Assembly: GCA_023151185.1 (NCBI GenBank)
Contig: JAKLJL010000001.1
Coordinates: forward strand, 1 to 64,000
Direction: 5' to 3'
Length of the DNA stretch: 64,000 nucleotides
From: Bacteroidota bacterium
Lineage (GTDB): Bacteria > Bacteroidota > JABWAT01
A model generated the notes under the pieces. It was not told where the DNA came from. It did not search any database and was given only the letters and a program-made list of their open reading frames with translations. This document shows, piece by piece, positions 25,044-33,124 of the stretch (positions are counted from its first letter, which is position 1; each line of letters opens with the position of its first letter). Both the position numbers and the translations under genes were made by a program.

Positions 25044-26534
25044 ATGAAACGACTGATCGACGTCATTCAGCAAAAACCCTGGCTTGGCTGGGTTCTCTTT
25101 CTGGGAACCGTTGCCGCCGTTTTTGTTCTTGCCATTTTCGCATCAACCATTGTTGAACGGCGGACTGAGGCCAAATTTGCCTACCAGCCGGTAAAGCCGA
25201 TCCCGGCCGGCGAACCCCGAAATGAAGTTTGGGGAGAGAGTTTCCCCAGGGAATATGAAACCTTCTCGAAAACTGCCGATACCACCTTTAAAAGCCTGTT
25301 CGGCGGATCGGCCCATCTGGACTACCTCGAAGACTCTCCGGCTCTGGTGGTTATGTGGGCCGGATATCCGTTCTCGCGGGATTACAAACAGGCCCGGGGT
25401 CATGCCTATGCCATTGAAGATATCCGCACAACGATCCGGACAACTGCTCCGCTTCCGGCAACCTGCTGGACCTGTAAAAGTCCGGATGTACCCCGGGTCA
25501 TGGCAATGAAAGGAATTGCAGAGTTTTATAAAGGAAAATGGAAAGAAACCGGTGAAGATTTTGTAAACGCCATTGGCTGTCAGGATTGCCACGATCCGGC
25601 AACCATGAACCTGCAGATTACCCGCCCGGCACTGGTCGAGGCCTTTGAGAAAATGGGAAAAGACATCAGCAAGGCGTCCCATCAGGATATGAGATCGCTG
25701 GTCTGTGCCCAGTGCCATGTTGAATATTACTTTAAAGGTGATGGTAAATACCTGACTTTCCCCTGGGAGAAGGGAACCGGTGTTGAGGCTATGGAAGCTT
25801 ATTATGATTCCATTGAATTCAAGGATTGGGAGCATGCCCTCAGCAAGGCGCCCATGCTGAAAGCCCAGCATCCCGACTGGGAATTATTTCAGGAAGGGAT
25901 TCACGCCCAGCGGGGAGTTTCCTGTGCAGATTGCCACATGCCGTACAAATCTGAAGGCGGTGTCAAGTTTACGGATCACCACATCCAGTCACCGCTGAAC
26001 AATGTGGCCAATTCCTGCCAGGTCTGTCACAGGGAAAGTGAATCGACCCTGGTTCAAAACGTAAACGACCGGCAACTGAAAATTAAAGAACTGAGGGGAA
26101 TTACCGAAAAACTTCTGGCAACCGTTCACATCGAAGCCAGGGCTGCCTGGGATGCCGGTGCTACGGCTGAGGAAATGAAACCTGCCCTGAAACTGATCCG
26201 TCATGCCCAATGGCGGTGGGATTATATGGCAGCTTCAAACGGACTTGGATTCCATGCACCACAGGAGTCGGCAAGAATTCTGGGAACGGCCATTGATAAA
26301 GCCCATGAGGCCAGGCTGACTATTTACCGGATTCTGTCCAAACATGGAAAAAATGATCTGGTTGCGCTGCCCGACCTGTCAACAAAAGCAAAGGCACAGG
26401 CCTTTATCGGGCTTGATATGAAAAAACTGACCGGTGAAAAGGAAGAATTCCTGAAAACCGTGGTCCCCGAATGGGATAAAAAAGCCAAAGAACGGGAAGC
26501 CGCCTACCCGAAAGCAACCGGCTCTGGAAACTGA
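25044..26534 (+). CDS. nrfA: Ammonia-forming cytochrome c nitrite reductase NrfA
   Basis: A 496-residue pentahaem enzyme that reduces nitrite to ammonium with six electrons. The catalytic haem site is the special CWTCK (about residue 140) with a lysine ligand, followed by CQDCH, CAQCH, CADCH and CQVCH (about 178, 220, 293 and 324). FTDHHIQSPL holds a distal haem ligand and RHAQWRWDYMAASNGLGFHAP is the conserved active-site region. The N-terminal hydrophobic segment acts as signal or anchor. With NrfH it forms the periplasmic NrfHA complex. Together with the porin behind it, it forms one transcription unit closed at 27.86 kb. Confidence 0.98.
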   Translation: MKRLIDVIQQKPWLGWVLFLGTVAAVFVLAIFASTIVERRTEAKFAYQPVKPIPAGEPRNEVWGESFPREYETFSKTADTTFKSLFGGSAHLDYLEDSPALVVMWAGYPFSRDYKQARGHAYAIEDIRTTIRTTAPLPATCWTCKSPDVPRVMAMKGIAEFYKGKWKETGEDFVNAIGCQDCHDPATMNLQITRPALVEAFEKMGKDISKASHQDMRSLVCAQCHVEYYFKGDGKYLTFPWEKGTGVEAMEAYYDSIEFKDWEHALSKAPMLKAQHPDWELFQEGIHAQRGVSCADCHMPYKSEGGVKFTDHHIQSPLNNVANSCQVCHRESESTLVQNVNDRQLKIKELRGITEKLLATVHIEARAAWDAGATAEEMKPALKLIRHAQWRWDYMAASNGLGFHAPQESARILGTAIDKAHEARLTIYRILSKHGKNDLVALPDLSTKAKAQAFIGLDMKKLTGEKEEFLKTVVPEWDKKAKEREAAYPKATGSGN

Positions 26535-26591
26535 GATCAGCCAACAACCGGAATCCACCAAACGATTACACTATGATTTAAGGACACACCC

Positions 26592-27806
26592 ATGAAAACT
26601 GCTCTCACCTTTTTGATTCTGACCCTTGCAGCAGGACTTCTTTCTGCCCAGGAAACGGCACCGGTTAAATTCACCGGCTCAGTGCAGCTCCGTTCAGAAG
26701 CCGATGCACGTGATTTTAACAATGCAACGGCACTGAACACCTTTACCACGATGAGAACCCGTCTGGCAGCCGAAAAAACGGTTGGGGAATTCGGGAAAGT
26801 GGTTTTCGAACTGCAGGATTCCAGAACGTTCGGCGCAACTTCGGCCTCTACGGTCAGCAACGATAAAAATATTGATGCCCATCAGGCTTACATTCTGGTA
26901 CCGCTTGCCGGAGAAAGCATGCAGCTTCAGGCCGGCCGCTTCGAAATGGTTTACGGGAACGAACGGTTTTTTGGTGCTTTGGGATGGAGCCCGGTTGCCC
27001 GGTCTTTCGACGGATTCCGGCTCAGAATGAATGGTGACATCAAAGCTGATGTTTTTGCACTGAACCTGAGAGAGGTCCAGTACGGGACAGCCGCCTATAG
27101 CTATGCCAAAGATACCGGAAGTGATCTTTTCGGCGGTTGGGCAACCTGGGTTCAGGACCAGCACCAGATCGATGCCTTTTCCTGGTATGAAGAATCCCGG
27201 CCGGCAGCAGGCAAAAAGCTGTTCCGGTCAACAACGGGGTTCACTTATGGCCTTAAAGAAGAAAACTTTTTACTGGGTGCAGAGGCCGCCTACCAGCTCG
27301 GATCTGTAAGCGGCGTTGACCTTTCTGCCTGGATGGCAGCATTTTCGGTGACATTACCCGATGTGTTTGGTGATAAATCAGCCTTCAGTGCCGGTGCTGA
27401 TCTGCTTTCGGGAACAAAAGCCGGTTCTTCCGAACTGACTACTTTTTCAGTTCCGTACGGAACCACTCATAAGTTCTACGGATTCATGGATTATCACTAT
27501 GTTTCATTTGCCACCCAGGGCGGACTGCAGGATTATTTCCTGAAACTGAAGGCAGAAACCGGCATTTCTGACGTTTCTGCTGCCTGTGATCTCCATTTCT
27601 TCAACAGTTTTGAAGAAAATCCGGCCGGAAACACCATTTACGGTCAGGAAATTGACCTGACACTGGTCAAACCCATCACCCAGGGCATCAAGGCAACCTG
27701 GGGAACTTCAGTTTACCTTCCCGGCGACGTGATGAAAGAATCGGTATATCCGAATAACGAAGATCCGGCGTTCTGGACTTACCTTCAGTTCAATGTCATG
27801 TTCTGA
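26592..27806 (+). CDS. Outer-membrane porin (alginate-export-like)
   Basis: A 404-residue protein with signal peptide MKTALTFLILTLAAGLLSA. The mature chain has regular alternating strands and a central block resembling Alginate_exp/porin families: RTRLAAEKTVGEFGKVVFELQDSR, NIDAHQAYILV, LQAGRFEMVYGNERFFGALGWSPVARSFDG and a C-terminal Phe (YLQFNVMF) for barrel insertion. It lies 57 bases after nrfA and before the terminator, so it is co-transcribed with nrfHA. A role as nitrite/nitrate-permeable porin is an inference from that context only. Confidence 0.8.
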   Translation: MKTALTFLILTLAAGLLSAQETAPVKFTGSVQLRSEADARDFNNATALNTFTTMRTRLAAEKTVGEFGKVVFELQDSRTFGATSASTVSNDKNIDAHQAYILVPLAGESMQLQAGRFEMVYGNERFFGALGWSPVARSFDGFRLRMNGDIKADVFALNLREVQYGTAAYSYAKDTGSDLFGGWATWVQDQHQIDAFSWYEESRPAAGKKLFRSTTGFTYGLKEENFLLGAEAAYQLGSVSGVDLSAWMAAFSVTLPDVFGDKSAFSAGADLLSGTKAGSSELTTFSVPYGTTHKFYGFMDYHYVSFATQGGLQDYFLKLKAETGISDVSAACDLHFFNSFEENPAGNTIYGQEIDLTLVKPITQGIKATWGTSVYLPGDVMKESVYPNNEDPAFWTYLQFNVMF

Positions 27807-27830
27807 TGTGTACTGCCGGTCACAACTTAC

Positions 27831-27860
27831 GGGGGCTTCCTGAAAAGGGCCCCCTTTTTT
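27831..27860 (+). terminator. Intrinsic terminator closing the nrfHA-porin unit
   Basis: GGGGGC and GCCCCC form a stem around an 11- to 13-base loop, followed by TTTTTTG, 24 bases after the porin stop. Confidence 0.85.
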
Positions 27861-28002
27861 GTTTTCAGGGTATTGTTTTTTCTTAACAAAGAACCCAAAT
27901 TCGGGTAGTGACTTGAATTTAACTCCTGAAAACATAATTTTGACAGGATTATTCATCCTTCTCCGGAGAAAATCCGGAAATCCTTTGACCGGAAAAACCG
28001 CC

Positions 28003-28581
28003 ATGATCAGAAAACAGCACATACTTTTTCTTACCGGTGCCCTGATTCTTGTTTCGCTGATCTGGATCCCGGTCTGGCATTTTGCCCTGGGTCTGTCGAG
28101 TGAGGCAGAAAATCCCATGACCTTCCAGTTAAAAGCTTACACGCTCACTATCGAAAATGAAGCCTCTTCAACCGTTTTTTCCTTTGACGGATTAAAGCCT
28201 TCGATCTGGTACCTGAATACATTTGGTCTTTTGATCTATTTCGGCTGTCTGCTTATTTCCTTTCTTCATTTCAATTCGAAAGGGAACCGCCAGGAATTGC
28301 TGGTTCAGCGGAGGTGGGGATACCTGTCTCTGGCCGGCGGCGCAATGGTTTTCCTGTTCCTCTTTCTTCAGATCCACCAGATTTTACGGCAGATGAATGT
28401 GGTTCTCGGCGCATCAGCCCAGTATGTGGGCCGGACGGCAAACGGAGATCTCTTTCTGGATTCCCTTCCCGATACTCTTGGCCTGTCTCTGACCGGCGTC
28501 AGTCTTCTGCTGAATCTGGCGGCCATCTGGTTTATCCAGAGTGACCTCAGAAAAATTGCTTCAAGCTCCAGACTCCGGTAA
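28003..28581 (+). CDS. DUF4293-like four-helix membrane protein
   Basis: The ATG at 28003 gives a 192-residue protein starting MIRKQHILFLTGALILVSLIW. Four membrane helices are visible at the N-terminus, about residues 70-90, 104-124 and 160-180. A soluble loop of about 40 residues separates helices one and two. This layout and the N-terminal helix resemble the Bacteroidota DUF4293 family, whose function is unknown. An earlier in-frame start adds 48 residues that overlap the region after the terminator and is not credible. The stop is three bases before the alanine dehydrogenase ATG. Confidence 0.65.
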   Translation: MIRKQHILFLTGALILVSLIWIPVWHFALGLSSEAENPMTFQLKAYTLTIENEASSTVFSFDGLKPSIWYLNTFGLLIYFGCLLISFLHFNSKGNRQELLVQRRWGYLSLAGGAMVFLFLFLQIHQILRQMNVVLGASAQYVGRTANGDLFLDSLPDTLGLSLTGVSLLLNLAAIWFIQSDLRKIASSSRLR

Positions 28582-28584
28582 CTC

Positions 28585-29805
28585 ATGCTTTACCAGGATC
28601 TCCTGAATATTCAGGAAGAAGTTTCCCTCGATCCAAAAGAAAAACGCATCCCGTCTGAGTCAGCAGGAAATGAACTGGCAATCGGAATCCCGAAAGAACG
28701 GTCTCAGGAAGAAAAACGGGTGAGCCTGATTCCCAGTGCCATCCGGACCCTTATCCAGAAAGGTCATAAGGTTTTTGTCGAACGGGGTGCCGGTCTGGAA
28801 AGCCATTACCCCGATGAAGATTACACCTCGAACGGCGCCTTTATTGTTTACAGTCAGGAAGAACTGTACAATAAATCGGGTCTCATCGTTAAAATACTGC
28901 CGCCAACCGAAGAGGAATGTGTACTGATGAAGGAAAAGCAGGTTCTGATTTCTGCCCTGAATCTGGGAACCCTTCGGAAGTCCTTTTTTAAACATCTTAC
29001 AGAAAAGAAAGTGACCGGAATCGGGTTCGAGTATATCGAAACTCTGGCCGGGGATAAACCGGTGGTCAAAGTTCTGAGTGAGATTGCCGGGATGATGAGC
29101 ATTCAGATTGCTTCGAGATACCTGGAGTCTGACAAGCGCGGCCGGGGAATTCTTCTGGGCTCCATTGCGGGGGTTCCGCCGGCGACGGTGGTTATTCTCG
29201 GGGCCGGAACGGTAGGGGAATCTGCTGCCAGAACGGCACTCGGCACCGGTGCTCAGGTCATGATTCTCGATAAAGATATCACCAAACTGCGGCAGGTTGA
29301 GCACAATCTGAACCGCCAGGTTGTGACAGCCGTTTCGAACCAGTATTACCTGAATAAAGCCGTCCGGTTTGCCGATGTTCTGATCGGGGCAATTTCATCC
29401 CGCGGTGAGAGAATTCCCTGGATTGTTACCGAAGAAATGGTCAAATCGATGAAGCCCGGGTCGGTAATCATTGATATTTCGATCGATCAGGGCGGATGTG
29501 TGGAAACCAGCCGGCCGACCACACCTTCGAATCCGGTTTTTATGCGCCACGGCGTTACTCATTACTGTGTTCCGAATATCAATTCACTGGTCTCCCGAAC
29601 CAGCTCAAATGCCCTGACCAACACCCTTCTGCCATTGATTCTGGAACTGGGCGAATTTCCTGATATCCATTCTGCCCTCTGGAAAAACCTGCCGCTTAGA
29701 AATGGAGCTTACCTGTACAAAGGCTACACCACCAAAAAACCGCTGATGGACCTTTACGACATCCCGTTCCAGGAAATTGAACTGTTACTTGCCGGCGGGA
29801 TCTGA
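28585..29805 (+). CDS. ald: Alanine dehydrogenase (Bacteroidota type)
   Basis: A 406-residue NAD-dependent dehydrogenase. After an extra 30-residue N-terminal segment, which is usual in Bacteroidota, comes LAIGIPKERSQEEKRVSLIP, typical of alanine dehydrogenase and transhydrogenase alpha. The NAD fold has VVILGAGTVGESAARTALGTGAQV followed by LDKD, and the C-terminal part has IDISIDQGGCVETSRPTTPSNPVF. It interconverts alanine with pyruvate and ammonium. That the ammonium-forming nrf unit lies just upstream is suggestive but not proof of a link. The 3' end overlaps the convergent LTA-synthase-like gene by 21 bases. Confidence 0.92.
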   Translation: MLYQDLLNIQEEVSLDPKEKRIPSESAGNELAIGIPKERSQEEKRVSLIPSAIRTLIQKGHKVFVERGAGLESHYPDEDYTSNGAFIVYSQEELYNKSGLIVKILPPTEEECVLMKEKQVLISALNLGTLRKSFFKHLTEKKVTGIGFEYIETLAGDKPVVKVLSEIAGMMSIQIASRYLESDKRGRGILLGSIAGVPPATVVILGAGTVGESAARTALGTGAQVMILDKDITKLRQVEHNLNRQVVTAVSNQYYLNKAVRFADVLIGAISSRGERIPWIVTEEMVKSMKPGSVIIDISIDQGGCVETSRPTTPSNPVFMRHGVTHYCVPNINSLVSRTSSNALTNTLLPLILELGEFPDIHSALWKNLPLRNGAYLYKGYTTKKPLMDLYDIPFQEIELLLAGGI

Positions 29806-31716
29806 ACTTTCCCGCTGATTCCACTCGATCCGGTCAAAATACCGGTATAAAGCCTGCAGATACGCCTTTCCTTCCCGTAATCTGGCTGCCTTTTCCGGAT
29901 AGTCCGGATTTGATTCCTGAATGATTTTTTCGGATATAAAATCGTAACTGACCTGATAGTCCGGCCGGATCCATCCAAATCCGTCATTAATATTATAGAA
30001 GGCAAAGTTGTTTCGGCTGGGATTCATCAGATCATTGCTCCAGACAAAATCATCTGACCTGAGGCGAAGCTGATTGAGCAGGGTAGCCGCCAGATCAGCC
30101 TGAGAACAGATTTCCTGTATCCGTTTTCCTTTCCATTCAGCCCGAAGAGCCGGTCCCGTCAGGATCAGGGGGATGTGGAACCGCTCGGGAATGTGCTGTT
30201 CAGTCCGGTTGAGCGGGAACCGGTGGCCGTGATCAGCCGCCAGAATAAAAACCGTGCTGTCATACCAGGCTTCCTGCCGGATGCGGGAGAAAAACTGCCG
30301 GATGCTGTTGTCTGAGTACCAGACCGAGTTTTTAAACCGGTCGGCGGTTGTCGTTTCCGGAAACGGTGGTTTGATGGGGGTTTCGAAGGGTTCATGACTG
30401 CTCAGGGTAAACAAAACCGAGAAAAACGGGCGGGGAATGGTGGTCAACTCATCGGCCATCCTGTTCAGAACAACATGGTCGAAGGCGCCCCATTTTGAAT
30501 TCTGATCTTCCTTCCGGAACTGATCCTTGTCAACAATCCGGGTAAACCCTGATTTCAGCAGGAAGGCATTCATATTGTCGAACCGGGAATCACCGCCATA
30601 AAAAAACCAGGAGGTGTACCCCGCCTCACCCAGGCGTTCACTCACCGTCGGAACTTTCTCAAACTTAGTGGGGAATTTGATTATGGCGCCATCCGGGATG
30701 GATGGGAATCCGGTCAGAAGGCAGGAAATTCCGTAAGCCGACCGTTTTCCGTTGGCATAAAACCGGTCATAAAGCAGTCCGGAAGTGATCAGGGAATCTA
30801 TCCCCGGCGTGTAACCCTGGATTCCGCCGAGAGCCGGGATCATATCCGCCGTCCAGCTTTCAAGTATAATCAGGACCACATTCGGCCGGCTGACGGTAAA
30901 GAGTGACGGAAGGGAATCCGGTTGTGCCCGGCGGATCAGACTGTCTGCAGTGGCTCTGGCTTCTGCCCGGGGAAACCAGCCGATTTCCTTTTTTGAACTT
31001 TCGTTCCGGCTGCTGAGGTCGTAGGCGACATTCCAGGTCGTATTCAAAGCTGCATGATTGGCAAAGGGTGTTTCAGAAAAGTAAACAAATCCGGGATTCA
31101 TCGGGGTAAGTCCCCACCCGCCGCGGATCATCAGAAAGGTGAAACCGAACAGAAGCAGGTAAACCGGGATGCTCAGCCAGGCCGACAGTTTTCCCCATCC
31201 CGAAAACCTGTCGGGCTGAAAAAAGGCTCTGAAGGAAATCCGCCAGAAAAAGACTCCGGTGGCGATTCCGATTGCCAGAAGAGTAAAAACAGGCGAGGCC
31301 AATGCTGAAGCCCAGGCTTCAGCCGGATACCGGCAGTAATAGACCACCTCGGCGTTCAGCTTAACCCCCCAGGCCTGGTAGACCTCAAAATCGGCGGCAA
31401 CACAGGTCCATATAACAGTCTGTGCAATGAAATAGTGAACATGCAGCCAATAACGGAAGGTCCTGAACGGTGCCCATTCCCGGTAAAGACCCAGAAGAAG
31501 AACCGGGAATATCAGGTACCCGGCTGCTGAAAGATCCATCAGAAATCCGTAAGTAAAAGTCCCGGCCCATTCCTGAAGGGTTAGTCCGGCAGATTTTTCC
31601 CAATGCCAGGCCATAAACATCAGCCGGGCAGTAAAAAATACGGTCAGAAGATATCCGAGGTGGATGAGATAAAACCGGAAGTGGGCAAATCCGGAAAGCA
31701 TCGGCTTCAGAGACAT
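29785..31716 (-). CDS. LTA-synthase-like membrane sulfatase
   Basis: A 643-residue protein with five predicted membrane helices in the first 200 residues and an extracytoplasmic sulfatase-fold domain. The domain begins NVVLIILESWTADMIPALGG with the metal-coordinating Glu and nucleophilic Thr (about residues 283-286), then FYANGKRSAYGISCLLTGFPSIP, SWFFYGGDSRFDNM, PFFSVLFTLSSHEPF and the metal-binding ADHGHRFP. The family contains lipoteichoic acid synthase, OpgB and phosphoethanolamine/phosphoglycerol transferases. In a Gram-negative cell it more likely moves phosphoglycerol or phosphoethanolamine onto an envelope glycan than makes LTA. The substrate is not readable. Confidence 0.9.
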   Translation of the reverse strand: MSLKPMLSGFAHFRFYLIHLGYLLTVFFTARLMFMAWHWEKSAGLTLQEWAGTFTYGFLMDLSAAGYLIFPVLLLGLYREWAPFRTFRYWLHVHYFIAQTVIWTCVAADFEVYQAWGVKLNAEVVYYCRYPAEAWASALASPVFTLLAIGIATGVFFWRISFRAFFQPDRFSGWGKLSAWLSIPVYLLLFGFTFLMIRGGWGLTPMNPGFVYFSETPFANHAALNTTWNVAYDLSSRNESSKKEIGWFPRAEARATADSLIRRAQPDSLPSLFTVSRPNVVLIILESWTADMIPALGGIQGYTPGIDSLITSGLLYDRFYANGKRSAYGISCLLTGFPSIPDGAIIKFPTKFEKVPTVSERLGEAGYTSWFFYGGDSRFDNMNAFLLKSGFTRIVDKDQFRKEDQNSKWGAFDHVVLNRMADELTTIPRPFFSVLFTLSSHEPFETPIKPPFPETTTADRFKNSVWYSDNSIRQFFSRIRQEAWYDSTVFILAADHGHRFPLNRTEQHIPERFHIPLILTGPALRAEWKGKRIQEICSQADLAATLLNQLRLRSDDFVWSNDLMNPSRNNFAFYNINDGFGWIRPDYQVSYDFISEKIIQESNPDYPEKAARLREGKAYLQALYRYFDRIEWNQRESSDPAGK

Positions 31717-31744
31717 GATGTCGGTTTCCTGTCAGAATGTGTCG

Positions 31745-31752
31745 TAACTTTG
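31745..31752 (+). promoter_or_regulatory. TAnnTTTG element before the M23 peptidase gene
   Basis: TAACTTTG followed by CAG lies 47 bases before the ATG at 31799, in the divergent gap with the sulfatase gene. It matches the -7 consensus; the -33 region is not clear. Confidence 0.45.
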
Positions 31753-31798
31753 CAGTTTTATTCAATTTAATGAAAATTCTGCCGGGAAAAAACAGATT

Positions 31799-33031
31799 AT
31801 GGCCCTGAATGCACACCGGTTTTCGGTTACCCTGATTTCCTTTCTTTTTCTGATTCTTGCCGGGATGATGCTCTTTTTCTGGCTGATCCGGCCGGTTTAC
31901 CGCACCTTCCACCCGGTGCCGCCGGCAGCCGATTCTTTGGCCGGACTCCGGTTTGCAGAAGGTACCATGCCCCGCGGCGGTACGTTTTCTTCCTTGCTGC
32001 TGACCCGGCGGGTGCCTCTTGCCCTGACCGAAAACCTGACGGCTGCCTTTTCGGGCGTGTTTGATCTAAGAAAATGCCGGGAAGGTGACCGGTTTCATCT
32101 TGTTTTTACCCGCAGGGATACGGCTCTGATCCGGTTTGAGTATATCCGGTCGGTGACCGAACAGTACCGGATTTTTCAGATCAATGGCACACTGAAAGCC
32201 GAAAAGGTCCCGGTCCGGATGGATACTGCCCGGGTGGTCATTTCAGGTATCCTGAAAACCTCGCTGTATCAGGCCGTGACCGATCAGGGAGAAGATCCTG
32301 AACTTATCGAAAAAGCAGCCGATATGTTTGCCTGGAGTATCGATTTTTATGTAGATCCGCGTGAAAATGACCGGTTCTGGATTGTAGCCGATAAACTGAC
32401 GGTCAATGGAACGCCAGCCGGGTATGGTGAAATTCAGGCTGCCCGGTATTCGGGCGAAGTCGGGTCGTTTACGGTCATCCGGTTTACTGATTCGGATGGC
32501 AAATCCGACTTTTTTGATGAACAGGGCAGGTCGATCAGTTCGGCCTTTCTGAAATCGCCGTTAAAGTTTACCCGGATTTCCAGCCGGTTCGGAATGCGGC
32601 GTCACCCGATTCTTCGCACCACCCGGATGCATCAGGGAATTGACTATACAGCCCCAACCGGAACGCCGGTCTGGGCCATCGGTCCCGGTAAAATAGTATC
32701 CTCCGGCTGGATGGGCGGATATGGAAAAACCGTTGAAATCAGACATCCGAACGGGATGAAGAGCCGGTACGGACATTTATCCCGCATCGAACCGGGCCTC
32801 GGGCCGGGAAAACAGGTTAAGGCGAAAGAAATTATCGGGGCTGTGGGGTCAACCGGACTTTCAACCGGCCCGCATCTTCATTTTGAGCTGATTCAGAACG
32901 GCCGGCAGGTCAATCCGGCGCAGGCCAAATTCCGGTCTGCAGAAAAACCGGTATATGTTAAAAACCGGGCTGCCTTTGACTCTCTGATGGCCCGCTGGAA
33001 ACTGGATCTGGACCGGAAAGAACGGCCTTGA
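31799..33031 (+). CDS. M23/LytM-type peptidoglycan endopeptidase
   Basis: A 410-residue envelope protein with one N-terminal membrane helix (VTLISFLFLILAGMMLFFWLI). Residues 50-250 form a LysM/Csd3-like N-terminal region, with RGGTFSSLLLTRRV and the REGDRFHLVFTRR strand. The C-terminal domain is a complete M23 peptidase: SSRFGMRRHPILR, the zinc ligands in MHQGIDY (His about 278, Asp 282), GYGKTVEIRHPNGMKSRYGHLS and HLHFE. All zinc ligands are intact, so it should cleave peptide cross-links in peptidoglycan. The overall build matches the ShyA/MepM class. Confidence 0.9.
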   Translation: MALNAHRFSVTLISFLFLILAGMMLFFWLIRPVYRTFHPVPPAADSLAGLRFAEGTMPRGGTFSSLLLTRRVPLALTENLTAAFSGVFDLRKCREGDRFHLVFTRRDTALIRFEYIRSVTEQYRIFQINGTLKAEKVPVRMDTARVVISGILKTSLYQAVTDQGEDPELIEKAADMFAWSIDFYVDPRENDRFWIVADKLTVNGTPAGYGEIQAARYSGEVGSFTVIRFTDSDGKSDFFDEQGRSISSAFLKSPLKFTRISSRFGMRRHPILRTTRMHQGIDYTAPTGTPVWAIGPGKIVSSGWMGGYGKTVEIRHPNGMKSRYGHLSRIEPGLGPGKQVKAKEIIGAVGSTGLSTGPHLHFELIQNGRQVNPAQAKFRSAEKPVYVKNRAAFDSLMARWKLDLDRKERP

Positions 33032-33124
33032 TTCCATCTGTCACCTGCTGAATTTCTTTTTAAAGGGGGTTGATTCAGACCTTAATTCCGGTTAATTTTA
33101 TCAGGAAAATTTCCCGGAGTTGTT

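Noticed and set aside
25461-25475. CWTCK in NrfA as a damaged haem site
   Set aside because: CxxCK is the normal catalytic haem-binding motif of this enzyme.
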